From an uncultured Pseudomonadota bacterium (GTDB lineage: Bacteria > Myxococcota > UBA796), in NCBI GenBank assembly GCA_913040875.1, contig CAJWHX010000017.1, positions 1 through 16,654 on the forward strand: DNA of 16,654 nucleotides, written 5' to 3'. This document shows, piece by piece, positions 15,732 through 16,654 of this stretch. Below the pieces are notes generated by a model, which saw nothing but the letters and a program-made list of their open reading frames with translations, made no database searches and was not told the origin of the DNA. The position numbers and the translations under genes are program-made. Position 1 is the first letter of the stretch, and each line of letters begins with the position of its first letter.

Positions 15732-15752
15732 GTTTTAACCACCTCATATGAT
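15723..15752 (+). promoter_or_regulatory. Weak promoter candidate for the zinc-ribbon membrane protein
   Basis: TTGTAT (15723-15728), 18 bp, TATGAT (15747-15752; five of six). A perfect TATAAT at 15763-15768 lies closer to the gene, but it lacks a -35 and would leave a leader of only a few bases before the ribosome site. Confidence 0.3.
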
Positions 15753-15782
15753 AAACTTAAAATATAATTGAGTGAGGGCAAC

Positions 15783-16654
15783 ATGAGTAAAACATACGAG
15801 ATGATGTGGAATTGTTCGTATTGTGACACAAAGAAGTTACTTGGAAAGTCACATAAACACTGTCCAAACTGTGGAACGGCACAAGATCCAACCAAACGAT
15901 TCTTCCCTCCGGACGAAGAAAAAATTGCTGTTGAAGATCATGAATATATTGGAAAAGACAAAGTCTGTGCCTTTTGTGAAGCCCCCAACTCTGCCCTGGC
16001 AAAGTTCTGTACTGAATGTGCAGGTCCAATGGATGGAACAAAAGATGTGACACTCGTCGACGATCCCGTCGACACATCGCCGCCTCCTGCAAGTGACACA
16101 ACAGAGGCAAAACCATCACCGATAAAATGGATCGTTGGCATCGTCGCTCTTCTGCTTATTGCAATAGCCATCTTTGCACTTAAAGAGGAAAAGGGCGTTG
16201 TCGTGAGCGGTCATTCATGGTCTAGAAGTATTGAGATTGAACAATACAAACAGGTAACAGAAAAAGATTGGAGAGATCGCGTCCCGTCAGCAGGAAAAAT
16301 ACAATCGTGTCAAGATAAAGAAAGAGACACCAAAAAAGTAGCTGATGGCGAAGAATGCTCTATTGTGAAAAAGGACAATGGAGATGGTACGTACAATGAA
16401 AAGGAACAATGTACAACCAAATACAAAAGTGTCCCTATTTACGATGACTGGTGCACCTATCAAATTAAGAAGTGGACTGTCGTGCGTACGGAAAAGGAAA
16501 CAGGCAATGATATACAACCGGCTTGGCCAACGGTTACCATGCGAACGTGCAACTTGATTGCCTTAAACTGTGAGCGTGAAGGCAATCGAAAGAGTGTGTT
16601 CACAGTCCTGTTAAAAGATGAAGAAGTCAAAAACCTAGCTGAAGAAGATAAGAT
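15783..16654 (+). CDS. Double zinc-ribbon single-pass membrane protein (3' end outside window)
   Basis: The ATG at 15783 has GAGGG 4 nt upstream, and 290 codons stay open to the right edge. The N-terminus holds two zinc ribbons: C11/C14 with C27/C30, and C62/C65 with C76/C79 (C-x2-C pairs, CPNCG and CTECA). After a Pro/Thr-rich linker comes one membrane helix (about 114-133). The remainder is a hydrophilic domain starting SGHSWSRSIEIEQYKQVTE-KDW, with further cysteines. This matches a widespread but uncharacterised bacterial family of zinc-ribbon membrane proteins in which the segment after the helix has the pattern W-x-R-x-I-x-I-E-x-Y. Zinc ribbons would be cytoplasmic and the C-terminal domain outside. 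No enzyme motif is visible. It is divergent from the desaturase gene. Confidence 0.8.
   Translation, partial: MSKTYEMMWNCSYCDTKKLLGKSHKHCPNCGTAQDPTKRFFPPDEEKIAVEDHEYIGKDKVCAFCEAPNSALAKFCTECAGPMDGTKDVTLVDDPVDTSPPPASDTTEAKPSPIKWIVGIVALLLIAIAIFALKEEKGVVVSGHSWSRSIEIEQYKQVTEKDWRDRVPSAGKIQSCQDKERDTKKVADGEECSIVKKDNGDGTYNEKEQCTTKYKSVPIYDDWCTYQIKKWTVVRTEKETGNDIQPAWPTVTMRTCNLIALNCEREGNRKSVFTVLLKDEEVKNLAEEDK

Noticed and set aside
15763..15768. Perfect TATAAT as main -10 of the zinc-ribbon gene
   Set aside because: No -35-like hexamer lies 16-18 bp upstream, and it would leave almost no leader before the ribosome site; kept only as a note beside the other candidate.

Overview
The window is a gene-dense stretch of bacterial chromosome. 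No rRNA, tRNA, insertion sequence, CRISPR array or phage gene was seen, and no gap between genes exceeds about 225 bases. The best lineage clue is a combination of protein types typical of Myxococcota and related former deltaproteobacteria. These are an AgmX/PglI-type C-terminal domain behind an N-terminal zinc finger, a protein with thrombospondin type 3-like Asp repeats and a Cys-transmembrane-Arg tail resembling MYXO-CTERM, a serine/threonine kinase-like protein fused to a formylglycine-generating-enzyme-like domain, and a CPBP glutamic intramembrane protease. Base composition is moderate by eye, well below the high GC usual for Myxococcus, so an uncultured or marine low-GC member is my inference.

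Layout. (1) 1-4465, minus strand: a tightly overlapped operon of ABC ATPase, ABC-2 permease, GldG-like protein and DUF4340-like protein (the last runs off the left edge). This is the Gld-type ABC export/auxiliary module. (2) 4489-5019, plus: a short secreted SurA-N-like protein, divergent from the ABC operon. (3) 5186-6553, minus: zinc finger, acidic linker, one membrane helix and an AgmX/PglI C-terminal domain. (4) 6784-7485, plus: a coiled-coil protein with a five-Cys zinc-finger-like motif. Genes 3 and 4 diverge from what look like interlocked promoters, and the gene 4 leader can form competing hairpins. (5) 7573-9315, minus: larE (sulfur transferase for the nickel-pincer cofactor), then a CPBP protease. 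(6) 9416-12708, plus: the Asp-repeat surface protein (probable TTG start) and, 8 bp later, a membrane histidine kinase without a response regulator beside it. (7) 12725-15643, minus: a fatty acid desaturase, then a kinase-like/coiled-coil/FGE-like fusion that appears to lack both catalytic Asp and FGE cysteines. (8) 15783 to the right edge, plus: a double-zinc-ribbon, single-pass membrane protein, incomplete.

How they may work together. Most products act in the envelope: an ABC module with extracytoplasmic auxiliary proteins, a periplasmic chaperone-like protein, a TonB-like spanning protein, a candidate sorting protease about 1 kb from a candidate substrate, that substrate co-transcribed with a sensor kinase, and a lipid desaturase. 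The protease/tail-protein/sensor-kinase cluster at 7573-12708 is the most plausible little-described system here. The pairing is inferred from neighbourhood and sequence motifs only.
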